Positions 35,540-47,763 are shown, counted from the first letter of the stretch. The stretch: DNA of 64,000 bases from Calonectria ilicicola (GCA_020809705.1 CP085830.1:4154001-4218000), one strand, 5' to 3'. A program made the numbers and translations. Notes: generated by a model from the letters alone, not told the origin.

Positions 35540-37695
35540 TCATGGGGTAATGGAGTTGACTTGACAGTCTAACTTGGCCCCTCTGAATGTCATTTCTATG
35601 CTCCCGAAACTCCCGTCACACCGGAAAACCATCATAACTTGTTCATCCCGGTTGTTCTCAGAAAGGAGCGGCTCTTTGCATTGAACAGTAATGCGGAATG
35701 CCGGTTGGGTATCCCCGTTCGATTGTCGCCGAGATACAGTCAGGGACATGGTTATACCATCCTCCGCTTTGTCTTGCTTGAAAGCTTCAATCGGGATAGC
35801 TGAAAGTATGGCTCTATTTTGCTGTGAGGGTGACGGATTAATGTATGTAATGAATGAAGAGCATGATCACAAACCTGTGTAGCAATCGGAGTTTCCTCTC
35901 CGTTTCGTTCATTTTGGATGACATAAGTGGCGTCTGCCAGTTGAGGGACGATCCGCGGGATTGTGTCTACTGGCTGAGTTGGCTGGTGGTTAGTGATGGC
36001 ATGATAAACGCCACCGACTGAAACTGATTTCCATCTTGAAATATGCGTCAGCAAGCAATTTTAGGAAATAGTAATGAGTGACGGAGTTGAATTACCCAAT
36101 ATCTTGCTCATCATCAAGGAAGTAGATGTCGGAAGATTCGTCGTAGACCCCTTCCCTGATCTTCTTACGAAGATACTCATTTCTTCCGTAACCCCCGCTA
36201 ACCACGATCGCCTACCAAAAAGGAAGATATCATAAGCTAAATGAACAGCGAGGGCGTAGAAAGGATGAAACTTACCTGAGGCATAAATCCAGTTTGTCTT
36301 TCGACCGCCCGGATCTGAGATCGAATAACGTTGACTATGGTGCGAACATGATCGGTGATAAATTCCAGATCCTCCCTAGTAAAAAGTAAGCAAACTTTGG
36401 AGTGTACTGGGGAAGAGGTGATTTATAGAAGAATGTCGCGTACTTAGAAAACGAGAGCACGGCCGTCGAACTCGCAGCACGAGAACTCCGTTGTTTAGAA
36501 CTTTGCCAATCAGCGGGCAAGCTGAATTCCCATTTTTCAGTGTCATCATCAAACGCATGCTTGAGGAAATTATGCCAATGAATATTAGCAAACGCAATGA
36601 ATTGACCTTCAGTCAATCCATTAAAGACCGGAGCCGTAAGCTGCTCTTCAGCACAACGTTTCAGCAAGTTCAAAAATTGATCGTCAAGTACGACGGAACC
36701 GGCCATATGACAGTCACTAAAAAGGATTTCCTTCAAAGTAAAGCTGGGTGATTCCGATAACTTGTACGCCACCGTGTCCTGCAGACTCGTTGGTCAACGA
36801 AATGAAAATAAACCAAGGTTCAGAATGGACTCGGACTTACAACAGTACCCCCGCCACAATCACAGACGATCACGGATCCGCCCTCCTGAAACTTGTTAGC
36901 ATTGTCAAGGCCAACAAGCCAATAAGTACAATTCAATGGAACACTGGGTTAAAATGGGCGAGGTCTATGTGCCTGTAGGTGCGAGTCCAAACTCGGAAAA
37001 AGCGCCAGCGTTGCGGCCTCGGTTTCAGGTAGGAAGGTGACCTTCAGAGAGTGATGATAACGACTGATGCCTGCATCTTGAACCGATTTTTGCATCTGGC
37101 TGATCATTTCTAAGGGCCACGTTCGCGGGATTGTGATTGTCAAATAGACCGTGGAGCGAGTCAGGTCATGCCCACACTTTTCAAGGAAGGCCTCCCAAAG
37201 GTTTTTTAAGAAGAATCCAGTAACTTGGACAGCTGTGAGCTCGAGATCAACTCGAGCGTTGGCTTCAGTCATAAGCTTGGTACTCTTCCTCACCTCGATT
37301 GGAAGGTAGTCGCGATTGATGAGTGAGAGCTTAAACCACTCCAACAGGCAGTGATCCTCAGGCACACCGAGACCCCAAGATGCAATGCGTGTCTCGCCAT
37401 CTGCAAGACTAACTCCTACCTTTGATGGAATCTTTGGAATGTGATAGCCTGGGCTACCATCCGGAGCACGCCATAGCAAAGTTGATGGCTGAGGAATACC
37501 AAATCTAGTGGGCACTGCATACGAGATGCCGGAGAAGCTTATGGTTGAGGTCAGTGAATGGCTAAGCTCTCAAGAGAGTGGAAATAAATAGAAGGCGGCT
37601 TACGTTGTGCCGAAGTCTAAACCGGCGTAGACTACTTCTGGTGAGTTCGGCTGGGCGTTGCCCAGGGGTATAGCTCTCCCAGATTGGGAGGGCAT
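35540..37695 (-). CDS. Hsp70-like actin-fold ATPase
   Basis: This is a fungal-expanded Hsp70/actin-like ATPase of unknown client. Eight exons (37604-37695, 36973-37537, 36841-36885, 36444-36778, 36276-36375, 36096-36211, 35875-36034, 35540-35821) give 564 residues with all phases matching. The phosphate-1 loop is VYAGLDFGTTFSGISYAVPT near residues 22-41. The phosphate-2 loop is IVCDCGGGTVDTV, and the adenosine motif is IVVSGGYGRNEYLRKKI. The ATPase core is complete, but the C terminus is short and there is no EEVD tail or full substrate-binding domain, so it is not a canonical chaperone. The second intron (36886-36972) appears to start with GC (CAG|GCACAT). These proteins are often single, variable genes in Pezizomycotina. 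Confidence 0.88.
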
Positions 37696-38879
37696 GATGG
37701 AGAAGGTGAGTGGTGATTTGATAACTCTTGAAGTGAATGTAAGGAGTAAAGAGAGACGAGATGCCAGAGCTGGGTTTATGGGCTATTTATTAGGTTAGGG
37801 ATCGGCCTGACGGGGTCGTGATGATTGTTACACAATCCCCAGAGTTGGATGGCGGTCAGCTATGCGGTTGAGCTGGCACCAATCTGCGATGGATCAGATT
37901 CACATGGCGGAATGAAAGACACCGGTCCGAACAAATTGTCTGCCATGCACACCGCACTTATGCACATGCAATGTATGTTTGGGCGTGGTTTGCTAGAATA
38001 TGTCACACTCTGACAGCAATTTCTTTCGGCAAGCTGCAGCACGACCAAAAGCCGATGCTTGCAACCGATGCCGATCAGAATCATTTGTGGCGGCCTCCCA
38101 AGACGGAGAGATGGTTGGCTGCAGACCTAGAAAAGCACAGGTATAGAATTCTAGTATCCTTAGGGTATTTGACAAGGCTGTCGTTCAATGGAACCGAAAC
38201 CCCGCGTTTGAAGTCTTCTCCAGGTTTGTAATACACCAGAAAGTCTATGATTTCTCCAACGGAACATGTCCACAGCGAGACTTATCGTCTTATTCTCAAA
38301 GTGGGTGGAAACAAGGAAGATAGGAGTGTCTTTGGGTGTTACAGAAGCTGCACGGTGCCATGATAGTCACGGCTAGGTGCTCATTGTTCCGTCTGTGGTC
38401 CTATTCATGTCGGTAGCCTCTGTATTCAGCCGCAGTCCGCTTTACTTATACGAGCAAAGCGTGTTACACAGAGCGAATGTGGATTTCCGCCGCCAAGAAA
38501 TGCAGCCAGACTCTTTTCCCCAATTGGCCGATTTCCTCGCGTCCCGCTGGGCGTGTTACCGGACGGTCATCGGATTTTTCTTTTCAATCGAATGAACTTT
38601 TTGTTAGCCCAACAAGAAGACCCAGGCGAGATAAGTATCAAAGAACAAACAAAAACAAAAGCCAACCCACCCCTTACAAAAAGAAATAAAGGAAAAAGAA
38701 AATACGTATCGATTTTGCCCCTCACTCCTCTCTACGCTTCCGTTTTGAGAGGGACTTGCTATTAAGTGGTCTTTTGGATGCCCGTTCTTGGCTGATATTA
38801 AATTCATTGCACTACCTTCAATCCCTTCCCGACTGCTCATCGGAATCCTCTCGACTCGAGTTGCTCCAAGAGACTGAAC
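37696..38879. other. Divergent spacer, no gene seen
   Basis: About 1.2 kb between the Hsp70-like gene (-) and the hypothetical gene (+). Short frames on both strands lack motifs, and the 185-codon minus frame at 38604-39161 mostly overlaps the first exon of the next gene. It must contain both promoters. Confidence 0.4.
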
Positions 38880-40266
38880 ATGTCCCTTCGACGGTCTCCA
38901 CGGTTCAAGGCTACCACAAGTGGGCCAGAGCCCAAGGCCGAGAGCAGTGAGACGACTCGCACGCGAACTCACAAACGCAAGCTGAAGCCGAAATCCTCTG
39001 TAACGCGCCCAAAGAAACCCCCCAACGATGCTCCTGCACCAAAGCAAGACTGTTCGATGCCAGTCTCTAAAGGGGCAGATAAAGCGAACGAGAGCACGAC
39101 AGACGCAGGGACAGGCGATATTGTTGAGAAAGCACGAGAGGTGAGTGAAAGAAAACACCACACAATTGAGTCGACATCGATCTCATTGGAGAACAGGGTG
39201 GAAATGGTGTTGATCCGTTGGGTGATTTCGACGAAAGGTTGAAAAGTGATGAATATCACACCTTCAATTGCCTCAGAAATGATTCAATTCTTGGGGATAA
39301 AGGCTCCGATATTCAAACTTGGTATAATCTTGATGGCAGCATTAATTTCTTTTGCCAGGGCCGCTTCAAGTGCAACCCTTGGGATAGTCTAAGTGACTCG
39401 GCCAAAGAAAAGTTTGCTCTTTGGGCCCCCAACGCCCGTCGCTTATTCGAAACCACGGAGGGTCATGTGTCGCAATACTTCTTTTGCTCCTGGATCTGGC
39501 GCGTTTTGGATGAACATATCTTCACAAGACAAAAACATGAGCTGATTGAATGGACCTCGCCTTTCTATAAGATGCAAAATGATATGCGAGAATATCTCCT
39601 CGGTAGGTACGTCGCCTCTTTTTGTTCTTTGGAGCAACTAACATGGGATTAGACATTAGCCAAGACATGCCGACGAGTCGGTGTGATACAATCTGGCATC
39701 ACTGGAAATGGGCAACACCCGCCTTGCTCCGTGCCGCAATGGATAAAAGTGGACAGAAATTCCCCCACCAGCGCATCACTAAAGAATGTGTTTTAGCAAT
39801 ACTGGAGAGAGAGTTGGGTTCCTATGTTTCCGAGGATCTCAGCAAGATGGATGGATCGTCCCTTGCTCGGGTGGGCGAATGCGTGGCTAGAGCGGACGCG
39901 TTTTTCTCTGTTACCATGTCCCACCTCCGCCACTCTTTTTCCCATCCCGAGACCAAGGAATCTCACGGGTTCCCGTTCCATAGAGATCTTGGTATGAAAG
40001 AGATTATTACCCAGCAAGGACTTGATATGACAGAAGGCTGTCGCGTTGAGCTGGTGGTAGCTCCTATGCTGATCTGCACCGCACCGCTGGGTTTGGGCTA
40101 TCATAGATCCGACAACTCCTTTTGTTGGGAACCAATGGCAGTTTTGTTTGACTTAAGTGACGAGTTGTGGGAGAAAGGCGAGTGTGAAGAATCGGAAGAA
40201 GGGAGAAAGGAGGGTGATGAAGAAGAGCGTAACAACACCTCTAAGGGCAAGGCAAGGGCTGAATGA
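38880..40266 (+). CDS. Hypothetical protein with basic disordered N terminus, 426 aa
   Basis: Three exons (38880-39140, 39197-39602, 39653-40266) join in frame to 426 residues. Residues 1-87 are lysine/arginine/serine-rich and disordered (SLRRSPRFKATTSGPEPK, then TRTRTHKRKLKPK), suggesting nuclear localisation. The folded part begins GGNGVDPLGDFDERLKSDEY and is aromatic-rich (YFFCSWIWRVLDEHIFTRQK, WHHWKWATPALLRAAM). The tail is acidic, then basic. I recognise no named domain. The architecture resembles a widespread group of single-copy Pezizomycotina hypothetical proteins; that is an impression. It is convergent with the SDR gene, 197 bases away. Confidence 0.8.
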
Positions 40267-40463
40267 ACCATTTCAATCCTCTGGTCTATTATTCAATTTG
40301 ATCCCGCAGGTTTGGCACTTTGACGTAAAATGACATGATCTCCCATCATGTTGGATGGATTAAAGTATTTCAGTCTGTGTACTTAGTTTCTACGTCATGT
40401 CTCCTTCTGCTGCTGTTTTCCTTTCTAAAATTCGCAGCCTCCGTCACTAAAAACCGGACTCCA

Positions 40464-41330
40464 TCATATGAACAAGCCAAATGTAAACCTGGATTCTTCC
40501 TGGGAAAGGTCCTTTTTCATCTGTGTAAGCTCGCCAACGTCCCAGGTAGCCCATACGAACCTACCATTAAGAAACGCCGCTTCTTCACTGGCAGCCCAAA
40601 CTGCAAAGTCTCCAGAGAGTCTGATATCGTCGTATACCAACCCGAACTCGGCCACAGTCGCGCTGATCTTGTTTGCGAGGGCGGTTCCACCAATGAGGCC
40701 TGGGTGGATGTGAATAAGAGTCATTCCGGGGTTCTCGTAGTGGTAGTAGTCAAACAGCTTGTACGCGGCAATTTTGGAAGACCGGTAGCCGGAGTAACCT
40801 GGCATGAACGGGATGTGGACGGCGGCAGTGGAGATGTGGAGGACCGTTGCCCGCGCAGCCGCGAAAGGGTGAAATGCCCGGAGGAGATTGAAGTTCCCTC
40901 GTACGGACGTTTCGAATCCTTGCCACCAATCCTCTGGATCAGAGTCAACGATGGTTCCTAAATCTGGCATGTAACCAGCATTGGCAATTAAAATGTCAAG
41001 CTTGCCGTGAACGGACGCGACAAATGATGCCACTGCGGATTGTGTGGCCTCTGCATCGACAAGATTCACAGAGTAGGTCCACACTGTAGTTCCAGGGTTA
41101 ATCTTCTCTAGCTCAGCTTTTGTTTCGATCAGACTATTTTCGTTTCGTCCCAGAATGCCCAAGTTGGTGATTCCAGACTCTGCAAAAGACCGAGAAATGG
41201 CGGCGCCTATTCCAGTGCCGCCACCAGTAACAAGTGCATTTTTTCCTTTCGTAGATAGTTCTGGTCGACTGGGAGAAATCGCTGGGTATGTAGTTTGATG
41301 AATGACTTTAATCTCAGACTTGGATGCCAT
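40464..41330 (-). CDS. Short-chain dehydrogenase/reductase
   Basis: A classical SDR oxidoreductase using NAD(P)(H); the substrate is unknown. A single exon of 288 residues, the usual length plus a short N-terminal extension. The cofactor motif TGGGTGIG is at residues 35-42 of NALVTGGGTGIGAAISRSFA. The strand-4 NAG motif is in LDILIANAGYMPD. The catalytic Ser is in HISTAAVH, and the Tyr-x3-Lys pair is in GYSGYRSSKIAAYKL. A PGLIGGTAL segment after the active site matches the substrate-loop start. An arginine in the LGRNENSL segment after strand 2 hints at NADP preference. It has no signal peptide. Its neighbours do not suggest a pathway. Confidence 0.94.
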   Translation of the reverse strand: MASKSEIKVIHQTTYPAISPSRPELSTKGKNALVTGGGTGIGAAISRSFAESGITNLGILGRNENSLIETKAELEKINPGTTVWTYSVNLVDAEATQSAVASFVASVHGKLDILIANAGYMPDLGTIVDSDPEDWWQGFETSVRGNFNLLRAFHPFAAARATVLHISTAAVHIPFMPGYSGYRSSKIAAYKLFDYYHYENPGMTLIHIHPGLIGGTALANKISATVAEFGLVYDDIRLSGDFAVWAASEEAAFLNGRFVWATWDVGELTQMKKDLSQEESRFTFGLFI

Positions 41331-43320
41331 GGTGTGTTTAGCTGTAGTTTTTCGAGGCTAAGCGCAACGAAGAGGGTTGAGCAGTGATCTGGAGCATGGG
41401 TTGAACTTGGAGCAATATGTCCATCAGCCGGGATCCATTTATCAATTTATAACCCCATCAGTGACGATGTTGCGAATACTGTCGCCTTAGATACTGCGTT
41501 ATAGGGTAAATTGTAGTCTTAATCACATCTGCAAAATTGCTAGCATGGGTTGACTCCTTCAATAACGTTATCTCTATTCGGGCGAAGCCCCGGCTGAGTC
41601 GAGAAAATCACGCCACCGCGCATAACGTTACCACAAATATGAGCAATGAATGTGAATAAGTATTTGAAGATAGGCTAGATATCTATTTACAGGAAAATAA
41701 ATTCGCTTCCACGAAAGAATCTTTAGGCGTGAGTTTCTTTATTGGCAACTAAACCTCCACTCCCGTGTTACTAGCACGTGTCGAGCGCCCACCACGCGCA
41801 ACCGGACAGCATAAATTGTCTCTTCCGACTCAAAAAGCTAGAGATAATTAGAAGGGAAAAAAAGCGATGCAAATATGTAATATGCGAAGAAATAAATTAA
41901 TCATGCTTTCTGAAATAGAGAATGAGGCTCCTGGATGAGACCCTACGAGAGAGATTAGGGATGGTGCCAAGTAGCAGCGCCCTGGCCCTGCCCTGGGATG
42001 ACAGGAAAATTAAAACCATGCTAAAGCCCAGAAATTGTCATAGATTCGAACCCATAGCTTGAGAGTGGATGCCCTGAGGACTGGCCGGCCTGCCCTTCGG
42101 CCCTCAACACATCGCCTTTAGAGAGGGTGCGATTGACCCTGTCGGAGTTGCTGTCTTGGCCATACCCAAATTACAGTTCGAGAAAGGTTGGGCGCAAGGT
42201 GTGGGAAGACAAGACCTAGCCCGTGTTACAATCACAACTCACGCCGGATATGCGGATGACGCTGGGCGGCATGGTGAACAGGATGACTCAATAGGCGTCT
42301 CGCGCCGTGGCATTAGCTCTTCTTGGCATGTCTGATACACAGACGTAGCTCATGCACTTCGCCTACATTTCTATCATTTCCAATTGGCCGAGCTTGGCCA
42401 GGCAGGCGCCTGCTTATTGTTACACGCCAAGCACTTTCACACGGCTCATGGCTTCCGTGATGTGATTTCTCATCCCTTGCGCGGCGAGAATCCTGCTCAC
42501 TGCATCAAGAACGGTCCATCTCCCTGACAAGTGCTCCATGCTGTTGGCCGCAAACTCTGCCCCACCTCCTTGTGCCGCACCCACGTAGCTAAGAGCTGCA
42601 TTGCATGATGCCGGACGGCAACCCTTCTTACACAGAACAGTGTGCCCATTGGAGGGGCCGCTTTTCCCACCTTTTCTGTGGGCATTTTGTGTGCGTTCGG
42701 ATCGTACAACTGGTTGGCTGTTTAGGGATGGGGGAGGAGGCTGTGTTCTATTGTCCGAGACTGAAGGCTTCTCACGGCCTCCTGTAGAGGTGGGTTGTCT
42801 GTAACTGGGTGATTGCGAATGAAAAGGCTATCAAAAGGCAAACGTCTGTATCTTGTAGGCCGATTTATGCCCTATTTCTTTCCGATGTCTAAAATGATCT
42901 AGACTAACTAGAAAGATGGGAATCGCTAAAAACACATGTTCTTGTGCACCACTCTCAGATGCCTTGGCTTGGTAGCAACCAGATGGCTCGTGGTATTGAA
43001 TCATTGTCCTTTAGTTGATGCACAGTGTGATAGAATACGAAGTTAATCATACTCTTGGTTTTTCCTCCCCCACAATCGTGGAATACTAGTGGATCCATCT
43101 TGTGACCTTCAACTTACACGATCAATGTGGACCCAAGATTGGTTTAGGGCAGTGGGGTTCCCCGGCCAGCATTAATAATCACTGCCTTCGCCATAACGTT
43201 ACCATGCTTACGGTGATGACGAATTCCTGGTCCAAGCCGGCTGTTTATTCCCAATATCTTTCCTATTATACTAAATAACGTTATTTTATTGGTATCGATA
43301 TCATAACTCGTATTTGGAAA
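41331..43320. other. Intergenic, no gene seen
   Basis: About 2 kb between the SDR start and the bZIP start. A CACGTG box lies at 41775-41780. Around 42040-42060 a short GATTCGAACCC resembles the T-loop of a minus-strand tRNA, but I cannot fold a full cloverleaf. Frames near 42500-42800 are about 60-70 codons on both strands without motifs. Confidence 0.45.
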
Positions 43321-44525
43321 ATGTCACCGCCTACAAGTAGTCGGGAAAAGAAATCCCAGCTGGTAAGTGCTCCGCTTGGTGATAACCCCCTGCTCCATCC
43401 AACCGCCTCAGGCTTGAGAGCCTGGTTGAACTTCAGCACCTGCGCATAGGTCACTATTGGAATTATTTTCAGGTAGCTAAATACATGAAAAATAAGACTA
43501 GGCGCGAGCGAGGGATAATTGCCCAACGCGAGTATCGGAAACGGCACTCGTCCACTTTCAACGCCTTGAAGGATGAAAACCAGCGGCTGAAGAATGCTAT
43601 TCGAAAAATTCACCAAGTAGCTTCAAGACGCGGAGATCATGGGGAGGAGTTCTACGAGGCGCTTTCAGAAGCTGCTGAACTAGCAGATTTAGGTGAATCT
43701 GATCAAGCAAGCGAAAGGGTCGTGATCCAGCACGACATTGCGCTTCCTTCCAATAAATGGCCATCCTCAGAAGCCTTACTGGAGACTGGGCTATCACCCA
43801 ATCATACAGAGATGAATGATTCACCAAATGCCCGAGAGGGTGACCAGCTTTATTCATCCATTCGCTCACCGCTATGGCTGAACGCTGATCGCCTAGTCCG
43901 TATTTATGATGCACCAGCTGATGTAGTGCCGTTTCTTGGGGAGGGATTGTTTACATTGGCGGGCTGCCTTTATTGGGCTTGTGTTAACAATGCCGTCTCC
44001 CTATGGAAAAAGACAAAAAACATGAAGGAGCCGAGCTTTTCTCTCCAAAGCCGACTGGATCGTATATTCAACCACTCAAAACACCTCAACGACTACGAGT
44101 TTTTGTTATCAACAGCGCAGGCTCGGCTGGAATTCAGGAAGAGGGGCTTCGTTGACCGAATCCATGTGCAAGAGCTCACTGATGAGAATAAAAACCTCTC
44201 ACGATTGAACGAGCAAGTGAAACAGGAGTACGAGGCTAGAAATGAGGCCTTGCACTGGTGGAGAGATCCGCATGAAGTTGCGAGCTACATAAAGCAACAT
44301 TTGACAGCAGATGAATCTACACAGCTCCAGCAAGTTGTGGAAGGAAGAGGCTCTATACCGACCTTTGAGTTATTCGCTCCACTTTTCGAACCGTTGGCAC
44401 AGTCTTTTGTGTGTTTTGGAGACGGCCCTAGATGGAATTTGGTCCACGGTATGCCGCCTCCTCAGTTCGGTTATGAAGCTGTAGATAATAACGGAAAACT
44501 AACTCAACACCTACAGTATCTATGA
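43321..44525 (+). CDS. bZIP-type transcription factor lacking the invariant Asn
   Basis: Two exons (43321-43362 and 43473-44525) give 364 residues: MSPPTSSREKKSQL, then VAKYMKNKTRRERGIIAQRE. The basic region RRERGIIAQREYRKRH matches fungal AP-1-type bZIPs at nearly every contact residue (A31, Q32, R33, Y35, R36, R38). The invariant Asn is replaced by Gly28 (codon GGG at 43512-43514). A short zipper follows (FNALKDENQRLKNAIRKI). The rest is unlike Yap1 and lacks its cysteine-rich domains; the region from about residue 140 on (LNADRLVRIYDAPADVVPFL) resembles the C-terminal region of DUF3425-like bZIPs only in general style. The start at 43321 is supported by a clean first intron. It is convergent with the oligopeptide transporter gene. 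Confidence 0.82.
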
Positions 44526-44826
44526 CCGTGGGAGCTTGGCTCGAGGGTAGAGGGCGGTAACAGTAATATCGGAAACACAATTGATATCCAGTACGATTTC
44601 ATATTGAGCGACTGTTATTTTGAGTAATCAAATATACATTTAATATTGGTTACTTTCTAATTAGTAAGATATGTACGAACGATGCCGCTGTAATATTTAT
44701 AGCTAGAGAAACGACATCTCAAATGGCTCAAGGTATAAACAGAAATTTTCTTCCAGCTGTTTTTAAGTGTTACCCGAGTCAGCGGGCATGAATATTATTA
44801 CAGGAGTATCTGTTCCAAAAAGAAGA
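44526..44826. terminator. Convergent 3' spacer bZIP / OPT
   Basis: A 301-base AT-rich gap between two convergent stop codons. It should carry both polyadenylation regions. No gene is seen. Confidence 0.35.
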
Positions 44827-47763
44827 CTAAGTAGCAAAAGTGCCGATTCGAGGTCCAAAATATTCGCCCTCAGGAACCGTCAGCCTTGTGCAGGCCGTAG
44901 ACTCGCAGCCGCTGTCTGGGTCATTGCCAATCCAGTTAATCTCAGCACCGGTGTAGCTGAGAGTAAAGAAAATGACGACTGCAGCAATAGCCACACCTGT
45001 GGAGAAGGCGGCGGATAGGACGTAGTTGTACTTGGCCCAAAACGCGAGGTATCTCTTGCGGATGTACACCCACGAGATCCATCCGGGGATAACGGCTGGC
45101 CACATGTAACCCATGTTGTAGGGGGACCAGATGTGACCTCCGGTGAAGATGACAACGGGGTGGATCTTGGTGATCCAGTGAGTCTTGGGGAATCTGCGGG
45201 TAGCATAGTAGTAAATGATGGGGAAAGCCAGTCCGACGGGGAAAGCTGCAAGCATGGCAGTGTACTGAGCTCCCGCGCCCCAGACCTTGCGGGCACCAAG
45301 CGAACCAAAGAGAATGGCGGCAGTGAAGTAGCTTTGAACACCAGGGCAAGTGAACTTGTCCTTCTGAGTGCTCTCGCAAATGTCGGGGATGTTCTTAATC
45401 TGGAAGTTCATGACGCCAGTGCACACAAGGGCAGATACGATGGCTTTGCTAAGGTAAGCGGACATTCTTTCCGGGCTAGCTCGATATGGAAAACTCACTC
45501 GCAGCAGTCTGGCACCAAAATGTTTGGCGCTGGGGAATCTTGAGGTAGTGGCCAAGCTTCAAGTCGTTGGCAAAGTCAAGAGCGTGCGCTACTGTCACGT
45601 AACCGAAGCCCTTGAAGAAGTTCATCTGGAATAGGACGTTAGTATGACAGCACTGAGCAGTTTTAGGGCACTACTTACGGCTAAACCATTTCCAGGTTGC
45701 CATGCGCCACCAATAAATTCAGCGAGGACGTTGAATTCGACTTCAATACCAGTTGTAGCGAAAATGATGCCGGTGGGGATCGTGAAGATCAACGCAAGAG
45801 CGATACCAAAAAATACGGTACCAACGCTAGTGTTTGTGGGCCAGCCAGCAACAGCGGCGACTCCCAGGGCGATAGCAACGACCTATCAGATTTGTGAGCT
45901 CACGGTAAATTCCGGAGATGGAAGATGAGTTTTGTACATTGAGAATAAGATACCACCACTCTGGGACCTCGCGATAGGACTGCATAAGTTTGGTATGAAC
46001 GTCCTTGAACTCATCGTGCTTATTGTTCTTCTTGAAGCTGTTGATCAAAGACCTGAATCCGAGCTTGATGTCGTTCCAGTGGTAGAAGGTTGCGTAAGAA
46101 ATCACGGCGCTGTAGACGGCAAAGAAAAAGATGCTTAAAGCCAATTAGCAAAGGCGCTGTGGATCGCACGATAGAGAGAGGCTCACTAGTAAGTGATTGA
46201 AGATGCAGCAATGTACACAGGGCTGTACGCTTGGTATTTCTCTTCGTCAAGGAGACCTTTCTCGTTCAGAATCGAGGAGACGTTGTACTGAGAGCCGGTG
46301 TTGTCAAACATCGTGTTGGTGTTGATAGGGAGGTAACCAGTGTAGTAGGTGTTGTTCCAGTACATGGCGATAATGGTTATTCCACCCAAAAGAGCACCAA
46401 TAAACATGTTAAAGGTGACATGGAAAGGAACAACAAGAGGCTGAACATTGTATGTCAAAACATTCCAGTCAAAGGTAGGGATTGGGTTGAAGCCAAGGCC
46501 CTTTTGAAGACCGGTAATGGCAGTCAGATTGAAGTTGTTAGGCGAAATCCAAGCCAACCAATTGAATAGAGAGAGGGCAGTGACAATGTAGTCTGGGAAG
46601 AAGAAGTAGACAAACATTGCAGCGAATGCAATCAAGAAGAACTTGTATCGAGACATGTTGTACAGCCTCTTGAAAGGGCCAGGCACAGCGACATTGCTCT
46701 CTGTGAATAGTCAGCGATTCGATCTTTCGGTTTGAACGCCGAACTGACCATTGTGGAGCGACTGGTTCAGGGCCACGGTAACAAGCGAACGGGGCCAAAT
46801 ACAGAAGGATGGGTATACCAAGAATCGCCTAGTAAGTCCAGCAAGTCCAAAACCCATCAAGTTCATAGACAGCTACAGGTAATTAGTTACGTAAATCTTA
46901 GGATCACATTTCTAGCCAAACTCACTGCTAAACAGATCTGGAATCCAAACGAGGCAGCAAAAGGCAAGTTGAAGTACTTCTCCAGCCAGGTTGTAAAAAC
47001 AATGTATCGCGAATGAGGCAGACCCGCTGCGACATTGGCCATAATGGAGATCAACATGTGCTCTTTCTGGTTGAACTTGCCAGGGTTGAGCTTGAGCTGC
47101 TCGCCAAACAGGGTAAATTCCCCGACGGGCATCCACTTCTCCCACGCCTTACCCAACGGAAACGACAGCAGCTGCACCACCGCGGCATCGAGACGGATGC
47201 TCGGCTGTCGGACGGAGAAGAGTTGGTTGATGAAGCTCAAAAGAATGACAAATATCATGCCGATAGACCAGGCGCGAACAGTGCCAGCCGGGGAGGAGGG
47301 ATCATCCTTGTTGCTGACGATAGCTCGGACTTCAGCGTATGGCGAATTGGTGGTGAGGAGAGACAGCTCGGTCTTAATTTCTGAGATGGCTTCGGCATGA
47401 GCCTCTGGGTTTTGAAAGAGGTCAGAGTTGTTGAGGAATGACTGAATACGGACGATGGCCTCTGAGCTGAAATTGGGGTCGTGCTCATGGAAATAGAGCA
47501 GGCTTTCCGCGGTCTGATTTAATGTTAGATGGCGAATCAGGTTGAGGCGAAGGGGAAACCAAGCTCGCCTTTTTGGCCTCTTCCAAACTGAGGGTTTTTC
47601 CATGCTCTTGAGATTCGAGGTACTCCTCTGGAGAACACTGAATCAACCTCGCCTTCTCCTCCAGGGTTTCATTGATCTTCTCTCGGCCCGAGTCGGAATC
47701 ATCACCAACTCTCACAGGCTCAACCGCCTCTGCAGTGTCGAACTTTTCCGTGGTGGCGGCCAT
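44827..47763 (-). CDS. Oligopeptide transporter, OPT family
   Basis: A plasma-membrane proton-coupled importer of small peptides (or glutathione/siderophore-type substrates in some members). Eight exons (47560-47763, 46926-47513, 46749-46872, 46187-46700, 45938-46133, 45679-45882, 45499-45625, 44827-45443) give 857 residues, with consistent phases. The N terminus is acidic and cytosolic. Family marks include the segment [20 protein letters not shown], then [20 protein letters not shown], the Phe-rich [20 protein letters not shown], the substrate-region [16 protein letters not shown] ('[15 protein letters not shown]'), and the C-terminal [17 protein letters not shown]. About 14-16 membrane helices are apparent. 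The first intron uses a weak donor (TTG|GTTTCC), or less likely a GC donor 9 bases upstream. No peptidase or partner is adjacent. Confidence 0.93.

Noticed and set aside
38604..39161. 185-codon minus-strand frame
   Set aside because: It overlaps the well-spliced plus-strand gene starting at 38880 and has no recognisable features.
42000..42110. Possible tRNA on the minus strand (GGTTCGAAT at about 42050)
   Set aside because: Only a T-loop-like word is present; the T stem is mismatched and no acceptor stem can be paired at the proper distance.
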